Assembly (NCBI GenBank): GCA_049517675.1
Contig: JBEKRV010000003.1
Span: forward strand, 1 to 64,000
Origin: Bog-756 sp049517675
Lineage (GTDB): Bacteria > Actinomycetota > Acidimicrobiia > Acidimicrobiales > RAAP-2
Direction: 5' to 3'
DNA length: 64,000 nucleotides
Every line of letters begins with the position of its first letter. Position 1 is the stretch's first letter. Below, in pieces: positions 62,509 through 64,000 of this stretch. The translations under genes were made by a program, and so were the position numbers. The notes beneath the pieces are model-generated. The model had not been told where the DNA came from. It searched no databases and saw only the letters and a list, made by a program, of their open reading frames with translations.

Positions 62509-64000
62509 CCCTCGGGGTAGTGGATGGTCGCTGCGGAACCCCGGTTGGTCGACTCGACGGCGATGCCGTTCGGGAGGGCGTCCTTCAGCTCCTGCACGTG
62601 GCTGATCACGCCCACCGTCCGACCCCCGTCCTGCAGCGAACGGAGGACGTCCACCACCGTGTCGAGCGACTCGCCGTCGAGCGAGCCGAATCCCTCGTCG
62701 ACGAAGAGCGCCCCGATCGTGTGGTTCGATCCGGCGGACACGACGTCGGCCAGGCCGAGTGCCAGGGAGAGCGCGGCCATGAAGGTCTCCCCTCCCGACA
62801 GGGTGGTCGCCGGACGCGACTGGCCGGTCTCGGCGTCGAGGACCGAGAGGTCGAGCCCCCACGGCTTGCGCCCGTCGGTGTACTCACGGTTGAGTTCGAG
62901 CGCGTAGCGGCCCCCGGTCATGGCGTCGAGCCGCAGGTTGGCCTGGGCCAGTACCTGGCGGAGGTAGTAGGCGAGCACCCAATTCTCGAGCGAGACCCGG
63001 GTGCCGACAGGCCCGGTGCCGAGACCGGCGCAGGCGGCGGCCAGGGTGTCCGCCTCCTCCTTGGCCCGCCGGGCCTCCTCGATGGCGCCGCCCGCGGCGA
63101 CCAGTGCGTCGCGGGCCCCGTCGATCGACGCGATCCGCGACGTGACCACGGCCACCCGGCCGACCAGGTCCTCGAGGAGGACGACGGCCGCGCGTTCGGC
63201 ATCGGCGAGCGGTGCCGGATCGGGGCGTTCGACCGGTCCGCCGTCCTCCACGTAACGGGCGATCCGGTCCTCGACCTCGCGGCGGACCGCGTCTCGCCGG
63301 TCGAGCGCCAGGGCCTCGTCGTCGATCTCCTGGCCGGAACGGGACCACTGCCCGAGCCCGGCAGGGTCGTCGATCCCGAACTCCTCGAGGGTGGGGGTGA
63401 GCATCGCGAGGCCCTGGGCGAGCCGTTCGGCCGCGGCCTCCGACTCGCGGAGCACCTCGGACAGCGCGGCCGTCTCCTCGGCCAGCCGCCGCCGCGCCCG
63501 TGCGGCCTCCGTGGTCGGCGCCAGGGCCCCGTGGGCCGCCACGAAGACGTCCCGCTCACGGTCCCACTGGGCGTGCGCCGCCGCGAGGGTGGCGCGCTGC
63601 CCCTCGAGCTCGACCAGCAGCTGCGCCGCCGCCCGCCGTTCCTCGTCGAGGGAGCGGACGAGCCGCTCGACCTCGGTGCCGAGCCGTCCGGCGTCGGCCT
63701 CGGCCGCGGTGATCGCGTCGAGGGCGGCCCGGGCCCCGACCAGACGGGCGCGGAGCTCGTCCGGTTCGCCGGTCCCTTCGAGCGACGCCGCCGCGGTGGT
63801 GGCGCGGGCGAGCTCCAGCCGGCGCTCCTGACAGTCGGCGGTCCTCTGGGCGAGTGCCTCCTCGCCCGTCCGGAGGTCGTCGTCGGTGGGTGCGTCCTGG
63901 GTGCCCCGGGCCGGGGCGGGGTGCTCGGTCGAGCCACAGGTCGGACAGGGTTCGCCGTCCACCAGGTGACCGGCGAGCCGGCCGGCGAGCCCGGCGCGCC
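62505..64000 (-). CDS. sbcC: SbcC (Rad50-like) exonuclease subunit, C-terminal half, partial
   Basis: The frame is open to the right edge of the window, so the N-terminal half is missing. The visible 498 residues begin just before the zinc hook CPTCGSTEHP. A long coiled coil rich in Glu, Ala and Arg follows. The ATPase end has LENWVLAYYLRQVL, MTGGRYALELNRE, the signature TTLSGGETFMAALSLALGLA, Walker B ALFVDEGFGSLD and ISHVQELKDAL. With SbcD it would process hairpins and DNA ends. The stop overlaps the HNH-like gene. Confidence 0.95.
   Translation of the reverse strand, partial: RAGLAGRLAGHLVDGEPCPTCGSTEHPAPARGTQDAPTDDDLRTGEEALAQRTADCQERRLELARATTAAASLEGTGEPDELRARLVGARAALDAITAAEADAGRLGTEVERLVRSLDEERRAAAQLLVELEGQRATLAAAHAQWDRERDVFVAAHGALAPTTEAARARRRLAEETAALSEVLRESEAAAERLAQGLAMLTPTLEEFGIDDPAGLGQWSRSGQEIDDEALALDRRDAVRREVEDRIARYVEDGGPVERPDPAPLADAERAAVVLLEDLVGRVAVVTSRIASIDGARDALVAAGGAIEEARRAKEEADTLAAACAGLGTGPVGTRVSLENWVLAYYLRQVLAQANLRLDAMTGGRYALELNREYTDGRKPWGLDLSVLDAETGQSRPATTLSGGETFMAALSLALGLADVVSAGSNHTIGALFVDEGFGSLDGESLDTVVDVLRSLQDGGRTVGVISHVQELKDALPNGIAVESTNRGSAATIHYPEG

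Overview
The window is GC-rich chromosomal DNA from a high-GC Gram-positive bacterium. The likely lineage is Actinobacteriota, perhaps Acidimicrobiia. This is inferred from base composition, frequent GTG/TTG starts, a mycothiol-type (MDMPI-like) protein, DUF2505, and a polysaccharide deacetylase whose C-terminal 'GGVFSFGDA' repeats I associate with that class. No rRNA, tRNA, CRISPR array or phage was found. The only mobile DNA is the end of an IS256-family element at the left edge.

Layout. 1-400: IS256-type transposase tail and terminal repeat. 592-8309: mixed single genes (Lys-rich tail protein, ABC1/UbiB kinase, SHOCT membrane protein, beta-lactamase-fold hydrolase, GAP-family, Bax-inhibitor-1 and UPF0104 membrane proteins). 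8310-9402: 1.1 kb without a credible gene. 9403-12980: a fused ABC exporter, then a DUF2079 membrane protein gene broken by an in-frame TAG. 13287-21645 (minus strand): a long set of mostly overlapping genes. It runs response regulator, histidine kinase, tail-rich membrane protein, ApbE flavin transferase, ferric-reductase-like heme protein, NuoF-like flavoprotein, 3Fe-4S ferredoxin, then a b-type cytochrome-like protein and an NAGPA-domain protein. This looks like a regulated flavin/heme/Fe-S electron-transfer system.

22156-25274 (plus): a TasA-like fibre protein, a SipW-type signal peptidase and a secreted beta-propeller protein that carries the same kind of N-terminus as TasA. 25387-30177: surface-glycan style genes (methyltransferase, WbsX/GH99-like, sulfotransferase) and an intact DUF2079 paralogue. 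30494-33467: cysteine dioxygenase and a secreted GH9 cellulase, with a very strong hairpin between them. 33593-37774: glutamine amidotransferase, XRE-cupin regulator, M24 peptidase and APC permease, possibly an amine or amino-acid utilisation group.

38006-43928: methyltransferase, slipin, GNAT, small membrane protein, an amidase_3 protein with an altered zinc ligand, and a GGDEF-EAL protein. 44224-51600: lipoprotein, membrane-fusion protein with a large Calx-beta-like insertion, MacB-type ATPase and permease, and a YfhO-like membrane protein. 51597-57730: Gly/Ser-rich membrane protein, HTH protein, GNAT, epoxide hydrolase, MDMPI-like, DUF2505 and polysaccharide deacetylase. 57951-64000: zinc-ribbon and ATP-grasp pair, TetR-regulated MFS pump with a perfect palindromic operator, HNH-like lipoprotein, and the C-terminal half of SbcC running off the window.
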